From: Caballeronia terrestris
GTDB lineage: Bacteria > Pseudomonadota > Gammaproteobacteria > Burkholderiales > Burkholderiaceae
Length of the DNA: 64,000 nt
Assembly (NCBI RefSeq): GCF_001544515.1
Contig: NZ_FCOL02000001.1
Location: 124,001 to 188,000 of the forward strand
Direction: 5' to 3'
Shown: positions 36,307 through 44,068 of the stretch, in pieces
Layout of the letters: every line of letters starts with the position of its first letter
Position numbering within the stretch: the stretch's first letter is position 1
Program-made: the position numbers and the translations under genes
Notes under the pieces: generated by a model
Seen by the model: the letters and a program-made list of their open reading frames with translations, nothing else
What the model was told of the DNA's origin: nothing
Databases searched by the model: none

Positions 36307-36464
36307 CGCGGCCTTCGCGGCCTTCGCGGCCTTCGCGGCCTTCGCGGCCTTCGCGGCCTTCGCGGCCTTCGCGGCCTTCGCGGCCTTCGCGGCCTTCGCG
36401 GCCTTCGCGGCCTTCGCGGCCTTGGCGGCCTTGGCGGCCTTCGCGGTTTTCGCGGTTTTCGCGC
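36305..36464. repeat. 9-bp minisatellite TTCGCGGCC, about 17 units
   Basis: Thirteen perfect units of TTCGCGGCC from 36305 to 36421, then two TTGGCGGCC, two TTCGCGGTT and a partial unit. It starts directly in the terminator's T-run. Minus-strand reading gives a repeated Ala-Ala-Lys string, but that frame is bounded by a stop at about 36495 and has no start. Confidence 0.97.
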
Positions 36465-36533
36465 CTGCAGCTACGTCAAGCTTCGATTCCGCTCACGTGA
36501 CCGGCACTACACCGGCCAGCGAGTCTTAAATCC

Positions 36534-37646
36534 CTACCGCAACTGCCTCACAAACCCCTCGATCTCCTCAGCCGCCATCCCAGACGCCGCCGCCGCATCG
36601 CGAATCTGCTGCCACGTCGTCGGATCGATCGGCACGCCGTTCGCGCCCCGCTCCTCGCGGCGCGCGTCCTCCGGCTCGCCCGGCGCGTAGATGCGCTCGA
36701 CGCCCGCCTGCACCGGCGACGCCTTCACCCACTCGATAAACGCCTCCGCCTCTTCCTGCGCTGCGGGTGCATCGAATGCGTCCGGATCGAGGATCACCGA
36801 TGTCATGCAATTCATGATCGCGCTCGTCTTCTGCAGCGTGCTTTCGCGCGTCGTGTAGCCGCCCGACAGCGCGCCGCCGAGAATCTCGCACATGGCGGCC
36901 AGACCAAATCCCTTGTGCAGCCCGAACGGCAACAGTGAGCCGAACGGCTCCTCGTGCATCACCTTCGGCTCTACGGTCGGCGTGCCGTCGTGTTCGATCA
37001 GGTAGCCCGGCGCGACCTTCACTCCCTTGTTGTACGCGACGCGCGTCTTGCCGTACGCGATGCCGCTCGTCGCGAAATCGAGCACGAGCGGCGTCTTGCC
37101 TTTGCGCGGGAACGCGGCGCAGAACGGATTCGTGCCGAAGCGCCGGTCGATGCCGCCGAACGGCGCGACGAGCGGGTCGCCCGCGACGTTCACGAAGTGA
37201 AACGACACGAGGCCGGCCTTCGCGCACTGTTCGGCCCAGTGCCCGATGCGCCCGATGTGGTGCGCGTTGCGCAAGCCGACCGCGCAGACGCCGAGTTTTT
37301 TTGCGCGCTCGATGCCGTGCTCCATCGCCTCGTAGGCGACGACCTGGCCAAAGCCCTTGACGCCGTCGATGGTGAGCACAGCGCCCGCATCTCGGACGAT
37401 TTCGGCGTGGGCGTTGAGCTTGAGTTCGCCGTCGGCGAGCGAAGCGACGTAGCGCGGGATCATCCCGACGCCGTGCGAATCGTGGCCTGACAGGTTCGCC
37501 ATGACGAGATGATCGGCGACGAGTTCCGCCTCGCGCGGGGTGCTGCCAGCGCGTTCCCAGATCGCGCGGACATAGGTGTGGAGGGCTTCGGCGGGGATGC
37601 GTGGTTCGTGTGTCTTGGGGTCGGTCATCAGAAGTTTTGTCTCCAT
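36534..37646 (-). CDS. Malate/L-lactate dehydrogenase family oxidoreductase
   Basis: 370 residues of the type-2 malate/lactate (Ldh) dehydrogenase family, which reduces 2-oxo acids with NAD(P)H and uses a fold unrelated to classical LDH. Typical blocks are SGHDSHGVGMIPRYV, GFGQVVAYEAME, LRNAHHIGRIGHWAEQ (catalytic His) and PFGSLLPFGLHKGFGLAAMCEIL. The first ATG is 37646; a second at 37628 has GGAG some distance upstream and is an alternative. Substrate not determinable. Confidence 0.9.
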   Translation of the reverse strand: METKLLMTDPKTHEPRIPAEALHTYVRAIWERAGSTPREAELVADHLVMANLSGHDSHGVGMIPRYVASLADGELKLNAHAEIVRDAGAVLTIDGVKGFGQVVAYEAMEHGIERAKKLGVCAVGLRNAHHIGRIGHWAEQCAKAGLVSFHFVNVAGDPLVAPFGGIDRRFGTNPFCAAFPRKGKTPLVLDFATSGIAYGKTRVAYNKGVKVAPGYLIEHDGTPTVEPKVMHEEPFGSLLPFGLHKGFGLAAMCEILGGALSGGYTTRESTLQKTSAIMNCMTSVILDPDAFDAPAAQEEAEAFIEWVKASPVQAGVERIYAPGEPEDARREERGANGVPIDPTTWQQIRDAAAASGMAAEEIEGFVRQLR

Positions 37647-37711
37647 TATGCAAGTGCAACGCGGAAGCCATACTCTACAGACGATCGATTGGCCTTACCA
37701 CTTTTGGCAAG

Positions 37712-37741
37712 AAAAAAGGCGCGCAGAACCGACCGCGCGCC
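37712..37741 (-). terminator. Rho-independent terminator after the M20 peptidase
   Basis: Read on the minus strand, GGCGCGC (37741-37735), a 10-base loop and GCGCGCC (37724-37718) are followed by TTTTTT. It lies just beyond the peptidase stop. Confidence 0.85.
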
Positions 37742-37762
37742 TCCGTCATCCCGCGTGAAACG

Positions 37763-39229
37763 TCAACGCGTCGCCGCAATCACCTCCGCAACCGCCGACG
37801 TCAGCTTCTTCCCATACGGCACATGCAAAAATTCATTCGGCCCATGCGCGTTCGACTTCGGCCCGAGCACGCCGCACACCATGAACTGCGAGCGCGGAAA
37901 GCCTTCCTTGAGCGTATTCATCAGCGGAATCGTACCGCCCTGCCCGATGTACGCAACATCCGCGCCGAAATGCCGCCGCGACGCATCGTTCAGCGCCGCT
38001 CCGAGCCACGGCGCCAGGTCCGGCGCGCTCCAGCCGGTCGCCGCGCCCGCCTCCGGCTTGAACGTGACCTTCGCGTTATAGGGTGGGTCGAATTCGAGCA
38101 GCGCCTTCAGTTCCGCGACCGCCTGCGTCGCCTCGACGAGCGGCGGCAGACGCAGCGACAGCTTGAACGCCGTGCGCGGCGCGAGCACGTTGCCGGCATC
38201 GGCGAGCGGCGGAAGGCCGGACGCGCCCGTCACCGTGAGCGATGGCCGCCACGTCGAATTCAGCAGCGCCTCCTGCGGATCGGTCGTGGTCGGCAGCACC
38301 GATCCGCCGTCCTGCCCGCAGCTCCACGGCAGCTTTTTCCAGACGTCGTCGCCGAGGATGTGCGCCGTCGCTTCCGCTTCCCGCAGGCGTTGCAGCGGGA
38401 TCGGGCAGTGAAAGCCCTTCGGCAGGAGGTTCCCAGTGCCGGCATCTTCGAGACGCTCGAAGAGTTGTCGCATGATCCGGAACGTCGATGGTGCAATGCC
38501 GCCGTAGCCGCCCGAATGGATGCCTTCGTCGAGCACCTGCACTTCGAGATCGCCCGCGACGAGGCCGCGCAGCGACGTCGTCAGCCAGAGCTGGTCGTAG
38601 TTGCCCGCGCCGGAGTCGAGGCAGATCACGAGGCCGACATCGCCCAGCCGGTCGCGCAATGCATCGATATACGGCAGCAAATCGTAGCTGCCCGATTCCT
38701 CGCACGTCTCGATGATGCCGACGCAGCGCGGCCGTTCGATGCCCTGCGCGTCCAGCGCGGCGATCGCGGTGATGCTGGCGTAGGTTGCGTAGCCGTCGTC
38801 AGCGCCGCCGCGGCCGTAGAGCTTGTCGTCTTCGAGCTTCGGCGTCCACGGACCGAGGTCGCGGCGCCAGCCTTCGAATTCGGGCTGCTTGTCCAGATGC
38901 CCGTACAGCACGACGGTTTCCGTGCTGCCCGAACGCGTCGCGGGCGCTTCGAAAAAGATCACCGGCGTGCGCCCGGCAAGCCGCACGATCTCGACTTTCA
39001 GACCCGTCACCGGCTGCTGCTCGACCCATTGCACGGCGTCCGTCACGACGCGTTCGATGAAGCCGTGGCGGAACCAGTCGGCGTCGAACATCGGGCTTTT
39101 GGCGGGGACGGCGATGTAGTCGGTCAGCGCGGGAACGATCTCGTCGTTCCACTTGCGCTCGACGAAGGCGGTCAACGCTCCGCGATCGAGTTGAGGGGCG
39201 GCTTGCTGCGTGGTGTCATCGGAAATCAT
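37763..39229 (-). CDS. M20 family metallopeptidase
   Basis: 488 residues. Zinc ligands: H in VVLYGHLDKQPEFEGW, D in YGRGGADDGYATYA, E-E in IIETCEESGSYD, D in LVICLDSGAGNYD, and the late H in FLHVPYG. It resembles carnosine-type dipeptidases/peptidase T-like M20 enzymes and probably hydrolyses dipeptides or N-acyl amino acids in the cytoplasm. The start at 39229 (MISDDTTQQA) has GGAAAG upstream; the frame extends 10 codons more. Confidence 0.9.
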   Translation of the reverse strand: MISDDTTQQAAPQLDRGALTAFVERKWNDEIVPALTDYIAVPAKSPMFDADWFRHGFIERVVTDAVQWVEQQPVTGLKVEIVRLAGRTPVIFFEAPATRSGSTETVVLYGHLDKQPEFEGWRRDLGPWTPKLEDDKLYGRGGADDGYATYASITAIAALDAQGIERPRCVGIIETCEESGSYDLLPYIDALRDRLGDVGLVICLDSGAGNYDQLWLTTSLRGLVAGDLEVQVLDEGIHSGGYGGIAPSTFRIMRQLFERLEDAGTGNLLPKGFHCPIPLQRLREAEATAHILGDDVWKKLPWSCGQDGGSVLPTTTDPQEALLNSTWRPSLTVTGASGLPPLADAGNVLAPRTAFKLSLRLPPLVEATQAVAELKALLEFDPPYNAKVTFKPEAGAATGWSAPDLAPWLGAALNDASRRHFGADVAYIGQGGTIPLMNTLKEGFPRSQFMVCGVLGPKSNAHGPNEFLHVPYGKKLTSAVAEVIAATR

Positions 39230-39292
39230 GACGGTCTTTCCATCCGATTTAAACCTCAATCATAGACGCGTTTCGACACTCATAACCGCTCC

Positions 39293-41743
39293 TTACGGCA
39301 CGCGGCGCGGCCCGACCGGGCGCAGCACCGCCTCCTGCACGCGCTCGCCGGTGACGGTCGCGCGAACAAGCGTGGGGTCGGCATCGATCGCTTCGTCGGT
39401 GAAAGGAAAGCGCGACCACGTCTTCGAGGCGAAAAGCCGCGTCGCGTCGCCGGAATGCGGGGAGGCGGGATCGTCGGATTCGGAGTGCGCGAGCATCGTG
39501 TCGGCATCGACGCCCTGCTGGCCGAACGACACCACCTGCATGTAACTGTCGCCCTGGCCGTTCACGTCCATCGAATAGCCGCGGGAGTCGAGCGGCCGGC
39601 GCGCGCACACGACCGTGAAATACCCGACTTCGTCGCAGCCACCGTAGAGCGGCACGCGCGCGCCGTTGCGCGTCGTGTAGAGGATGTCGCCGCGCCGCGA
39701 ATTCAGCGCGAAGCCGTTTAGCTTGAGCGCGAGTACCGCGCCGCCGAGCGCCTGCTTCAGATCCTGCACCACCGACGGATTCGACGTGTTGAAGCCGCCC
39801 GGCGTCGCGAGCGGCTTGGCGGGGTCGAAGGCGTTCGCCCACAGCCGCTCCGGAGCGATGCGCACGAGGCGCACCCAGAATTCGTCCCACAGATTGGCGC
39901 CGCGTGCGTCGGTGTTCGCGGTGCCGTCCCAGGCGCGCAGCACGTCGCAGGCTTCGCGCAGGTTGTTGGTCGGATCGCCGAAGTTGCAGGCGGCATCGAG
40001 CAGCGGCTTCCGGTACAGCCGCTCCGACATCGATCCGGAATCCAGCACCGCCGTTTTCAGCGCATCGCGCGTGATGCCGCCGGGCTCGCGCTGAAGCTGC
40101 GCGGCGAGCAAATGCCCGTAGCGCGTGCGCAGCGACTGCGACGTGCCGGTCGCGCCAGCGATGCGCGGATAGCCCGTCATCGGCGCATTGGCGTTGGTGA
40201 GCCAGTAGCTGTCGTTGAAATTGCCGACGTAGTCGCCGCGCGCGATGCTCGGCATCTCGTCGACGGGGAGCGCGCCCGCCTGCGCCGCCGTGTCGTCGAC
40301 GCGCCACGCGCAGGCACTCTTCGCGCCGTCGAGAAAGGCGACGCCCGGCACGCGACCCGCGAACGAACGGCCTGCCGGCGTCGTGCAGGTGTCGAGAACG
40401 GTGTCGGGCACGTTCGGCATCGGGCCGATGTCGGCGAACCAGACGCGCGCGTCGCCACGCCCGATCGCGAACGTGTTGACCCACGGCATCGCGGCGAAGC
40501 GCTTCTGGATCGAGATGAAATCGGTCAGCGAGCGCGCCTGGTTCCACGCGAAGAAATTAAGGAACGCGCGATTGTTCTCGGCGTTCACGTCGCGCAGGGC
40601 GAAGGCGCGCTGCGCGGTCCAGCCGAGCCCGGGCGCCATCGGCGACAAATCCGCGACCGGTCCGAAGCGCGTGCGATACAGCGTGCGCGTGACCGGTTCG
40701 GTCGAGCCGTCGGGACGGCGCGTCTGCACGGTGATCTGCACGGGCGTCATCGGCTCGGAGCGGCCGTCGACGACGTAGCGTGTCGGGTCGGCGGGATCGA
40801 GCGTCAACTGGAACAGGCCGAAGCGGCGCACGGTCGAGACCGTGTGCGTCCACGCGACGTTTTCGTTGAAGCCGAGCACGATCACCGGCACGCCGAGAAA
40901 CGACACGCCCGCCACGTTCACGACGCCCGGAATCGTCAGTTGCGCCTGATAGAAGCGGTCCGGGCCGCGCCAGAACCAGTGCGGATTGCCGAACAGGAGG
41001 CTGCTGTCGTCGTGCGTGATCGGCGCGCCGAACGCGAGCGCGTTGCTGCCGACGCCAGGCGTCTTGCCGATGTCGACGTTCGTGGTTTTTTCGACTTCGC
41101 CAGGCGCGGCGGGCGCCTCGGCCGAAGGCGCACGCGGCGGCCGCGCGTTCGCGATCTGCTGCAGGAACTGCGTCGATCCGCCGGCGAGGTTCGCGGCGAT
41201 CAGGCGCTGGTAGACGTCGGCGGAGGTGATCCGATCGACCCACGGCTTGCCCTTGCAGGCGGCGTGGGCGTTGGGGAAGCGGCCGGCGTCGAGGTCGCGG
41301 AGGTATCGGTTGTAGCCGGCCGCGAAGCCTTCGATCAGGCTTTGCAGCGTGGCCGGCTGCGCGGATCGATAGCGTTCGACGGCGGCGCCGTCGACGATGA
41401 AGCGGAAGAAAAAGTCAGCGTCGATGTTGCGCGGCTGTCCGAAGGTCGCGCCGGCGGGCGGGCGCGCGTCGGCGCCAAACCAGGCGGAGCGCTCGCCGCG
41501 ATAGGTCACGAAGGCGTCGGCGAGCGTGCAAAGGTTGTCTTCCGCCTGCGCGTATCCGTAGCCGTAGCCCAGGCTGCCCCAGTCGGCGGCCTTGACGTGC
41601 GGGATGCCCGACTGCGTGCGGCGGATTTCGGCGGTGTAGGGGGTGTCGGACCGGGAGGCGGAGGCCGACGGCTGCGGCTGCAACTGCATGCAGCCCGCAA
41701 GGACGACGAGCGCGGCAAAAAGGAGCGTGGCTGTCTTGGTCAT
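39293..41743 (-). CDS. Penicillin acylase family lipoprotein (possible AHL acylase)
   Basis: 816 residues, Ntn-hydrolase of the penicillin G / acyl-homoserine-lactone acylase family. Signal peptide with lipobox (LVVLAGC), so outer-membrane or inner-membrane anchored. The self-processing Gly-Ser site is in KTPGVGSNALAFG, where the Ser becomes the N-terminal nucleophile of the beta chain; SLLFGNPHW follows as in the family. The alpha part is shorter than in PvdQ. Substrate may be penicillins, AHLs or aculeacin-type amides; not decidable here. Confidence 0.87.
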   Translation of the reverse strand: MTKTATLLFAALVVLAGCMQLQPQPSASASRSDTPYTAEIRRTQSGIPHVKAADWGSLGYGYGYAQAEDNLCTLADAFVTYRGERSAWFGADARPPAGATFGQPRNIDADFFFRFIVDGAAVERYRSAQPATLQSLIEGFAAGYNRYLRDLDAGRFPNAHAACKGKPWVDRITSADVYQRLIAANLAGGSTQFLQQIANARPPRAPSAEAPAAPGEVEKTTNVDIGKTPGVGSNALAFGAPITHDDSSLLFGNPHWFWRGPDRFYQAQLTIPGVVNVAGVSFLGVPVIVLGFNENVAWTHTVSTVRRFGLFQLTLDPADPTRYVVDGRSEPMTPVQITVQTRRPDGSTEPVTRTLYRTRFGPVADLSPMAPGLGWTAQRAFALRDVNAENNRAFLNFFAWNQARSLTDFISIQKRFAAMPWVNTFAIGRGDARVWFADIGPMPNVPDTVLDTCTTPAGRSFAGRVPGVAFLDGAKSACAWRVDDTAAQAGALPVDEMPSIARGDYVGNFNDSYWLTNANAPMTGYPRIAGATGTSQSLRTRYGHLLAAQLQREPGGITRDALKTAVLDSGSMSERLYRKPLLDAACNFGDPTNNLREACDVLRAWDGTANTDARGANLWDEFWVRLVRIAPERLWANAFDPAKPLATPGGFNTSNPSVVQDLKQALGGAVLALKLNGFALNSRRGDILYTTRNGARVPLYGGCDEVGYFTVVCARRPLDSRGYSMDVNGQGDSYMQVVSFGQQGVDADTMLAHSESDDPASPHSGDATRLFASKTWSRFPFTDEAIDADPTLVRATVTGERVQEAVLRPVGPRRVP

Positions 41744-41975
41744 CGAAGGAGCCTTCCATTCGTTCGAGAGGCAGCAGCGTCGCCCTCTGGAACCACGCGC
41801 GAGGAGAAACGCCGCGTGGCGGGCCGTTGCCGCGTAGTTTGTCCGCCACGTCTCATGGCTGCTGCGGCAAAGTATGCCATCGGGCACACCGTCGGACGAC
41901 GCCAAAACCTAGCCGCCGAAGTCTGCGAACATCGATCGGCGCAAAATGGCGTGACTGTCTTTGAACGCCGGTGAG

Positions 41976-42149
41976 ATGCCCGATCCAGACTCCAATCCGC
42001 GCCCGATTCCGCCCGAGCGCCCCGCCCCGGACGACTGCTGCCAGAGCGGCTGTCATCCGTGTGTGTTCGATCTCTATGAAACCGCTCTAGAACGCTACGA
42101 AGCCGACTTGCGCGCGTGGGAATCTCGTGCGCGGGCAACGCCGTCATAA
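41976..42149 (+). CDS. Oxidoreductase-like domain protein, 57 aa
   Basis: Small protein with the Cys-rich block DDCCQSGCHPCVFDLYETALERYEADLRAWE, matching the short Oxidored-like family. The four cysteines in CCxxGCxPC may bind a metal. Proline-rich N-terminus. A TTG 15 bases upstream is possible. Divergent from the acylase gene. Function unknown. Confidence 0.82.
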   Translation: MPDPDSNPRPIPPERPAPDDCCQSGCHPCVFDLYETALERYEADLRAWESRARATPS

Positions 42150-42227
42150 GCCTCGTTTCGGCAGCCGAGAGCCCGACGCGCTATCCTTGTGGCCCCTGTC
42201 AAACCACAGTCAAAAAAGGAGACACCC

Positions 42228-42737
42228 ATGTCCCTGACGATGTATCGCGCGTCGATTCCGGCGTTCATCCGCGGCCTCGAAGTGCTGTCCACGCTGCTCG
42301 AAAAGGCGGCCGCTTTCGCCGACGAAAAAGGCATCGCCCATGCCGACATCATCGGCACGCGGCTCGCGCCCGACATGCTGCCGTTCGCCGCGCAGATCCA
42401 GCGCGCGAGCGATACGTCGAAGCTCTCGGCGCAACGACTCGCGGGCGGCGAAGCACCGCGCTTCGAAGACAACGAGGACAGCTTCGACGCGCTCCAGGAA
42501 CGCATCGCGAACACGATCATGTATTTGAAGAGCATCGACGCGAAGCAACTCGACGGCAGTGACACGCGCACCATCACGGTCAAGTTCAAGGATGCGCAGC
42601 CGAGCTTCAGCGGCGTCGATTATCTGCTGGGGTTCGGGCTGCCGAACTTCTATTTCCACGTCGTGACGGCGTACGACATCCTGCGGCATCTGGGCGTGCC
42701 GATCGGGAAGATGGATTATCTGGGGCTGTTGAAGTAA
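42228..42737 (+). CDS. DUF1993 family protein
   Basis: 169 residues, MSLTMYRASIPAFIRGLEVLSTLLEKA and YLLGFGLPNFYFHVVTAYDILRHLGVPIGKMDYLG, a close match to DUF1993, a DinB-like four-helix family. AAAAAAGGAG is placed 7 bases before the ATG. Role unknown. Convergent with virJ-like gene. Confidence 0.9.
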   Translation: MSLTMYRASIPAFIRGLEVLSTLLEKAAAFADEKGIAHADIIGTRLAPDMLPFAAQIQRASDTSKLSAQRLAGGEAPRFEDNEDSFDALQERIANTIMYLKSIDAKQLDGSDTRTITVKFKDAQPSFSGVDYLLGFGLPNFYFHVVTAYDILRHLGVPIGKMDYLGLLK

Positions 42738-42799
42738 GCGCGGCCAGCGCCTTTATGTAGGCCGCGCCGCCTCGTTGGCGCGCGCGGCTTCTTACTGTT

Positions 42800-44068
42800 T
42801 TACGCCCCGTTGCGCGCAGCAATCTGCTTCTGCCACCCGCCAAGGATGCGCTTGGCGAGCACATCGTAATCGCCGCCGAAGTGGTGATCGCCCGGCAGCC
42901 TGACCACGTCGATACCCGTCTTCGTCAGCGTCGGACACAGCGTGTCCTCTTCCTTCTCGCCGTAGATGCACTGCACGATCGCGGGCGGCAGCTTCGCCAG
43001 CTCGCCCTTCACCGGCAGCGCCTTGTCGCTCGCCGGCATGCCGAGCCAGCCGGTCACGCGAATCTGGAAATCCGCCGTCGGCGCAAACCCCATCAGCGAC
43101 ACATACGACACCTTTGCGCGCAACGCGTCCGGCAGACGGTTGTAAGCGAACGGCATCACATCGGCGCCGAACGAGTAGCCGACCAGCGCGACATGGCTCG
43201 TATGCCAGCGCGCGCTATAAGTCTGGATCACGCGGCCGAGGTCGTGCGCGGTCTGTTGCGGCGTTTTCTCGCTCCAGAAGTAGCGCAGCGCGTCGATGCC
43301 GACCACCGACACGCCTTCGCGCTGCAGCGCCTCGGCGATCGTCTTGTCGAGATCGCGCCAGCCGCCGTCGCCGGAAATGACGATCGCGAGCAGGTCAGTC
43401 GGGCGGGACGCGCGCAGTTCAACGAGCGGCAGGTCGGACACGTCTTCCTCACGCTCGACGGTTGCGCGCAGATGCGGAGCCGTCATCGCGACGAGCGCGT
43501 CGGCCTTCGTGCGCCCCGCCTGCATCGCGCCACGCTCGACGAAACCGGGCAAGCCCTTGCCGTGCGTGATCGTCGGGTCCGGCGGACAAAGGTCGAAGCG
43601 CGGATCGAGTTGCTTCTCGGCGTCGAGCGAAACGGCGCCTGCGACAGTGTTCTCCGGCGCCTGCGCCAGAATCCGCTCGGCGAGGATCGCGCCCTGCCCC
43701 GTGCCCGCGATGATCGGCGCGAAATAGCGGCTCGTCTGCACGCCGCGCTCTAGCTGATGGCTCACGGCTTCGGCATCGCCGACGAGGTTATGACAGCTTT
43801 CCTTCTCCGCCGGCGATTTCAGGCGCGCAGCGTAGCGCTCCGTATCCACGCCGACGACCATCGCGCCGTTCTTCGCGAGCGCATCGGCGGCTTGCTGATC
43901 GGCCGGGCTCCAGCCGCTTTTTTCCGAAAACAGCACGACGAAGCCGCGCATTTCGCCGACGGGCTTCGTCAGCGTGACCTGGCCGTAGCGGCCGCCCGGG
44001 ATCGTGGCGGCGTGGGCCGCGGAGATCAGCGCGAGCGAAACCGCCGCGACCTTCAACAAAAATTTCAT
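42800..44068 (-). CDS. VirJ/AcvB family serine hydrolase
   Basis: 422 residues with signal peptide MKFLLKVAAVSLALISAAHA. Two related halves: the first keeps IIAGTGQGAILAERI, without a nucleophile Ser, and the second has VALVGYSFGADVMPF, a true GxSxG elbow, with a late H in GDHHFGGDY. VirJ/AcvB proteins in alpha-proteobacteria act with lysyl-phosphatidylglycerol; AcvB hydrolyses it. The ATG overlaps the mprF stop by 4 bases, so this pair matches the lpiA-atvA arrangement known from rhizobia. Confidence 0.88.
   Translation of the reverse strand: MKFLLKVAAVSLALISAAHAATIPGGRYGQVTLTKPVGEMRGFVVLFSEKSGWSPADQQAADALAKNGAMVVGVDTERYAARLKSPAEKESCHNLVGDAEAVSHQLERGVQTSRYFAPIIAGTGQGAILAERILAQAPENTVAGAVSLDAEKQLDPRFDLCPPDPTITHGKGLPGFVERGAMQAGRTKADALVAMTAPHLRATVEREEDVSDLPLVELRASRPTDLLAIVISGDGGWRDLDKTIAEALQREGVSVVGIDALRYFWSEKTPQQTAHDLGRVIQTYSARWHTSHVALVGYSFGADVMPFAYNRLPDALRAKVSYVSLMGFAPTADFQIRVTGWLGMPASDKALPVKGELAKLPPAIVQCIYGEKEEDTLCPTLTKTGIDVVRLPGDHHFGGDYDVLAKRILGGWQKQIAARNGA

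Noticed and set aside
36292-36690. Gly-Leu-Arg repeat protein on the plus strand
   Set aside because: It is translation of the 9-bp minisatellite; no ribosome site, no start outside the hairpin, and it runs into antisense of the dehydrogenase.
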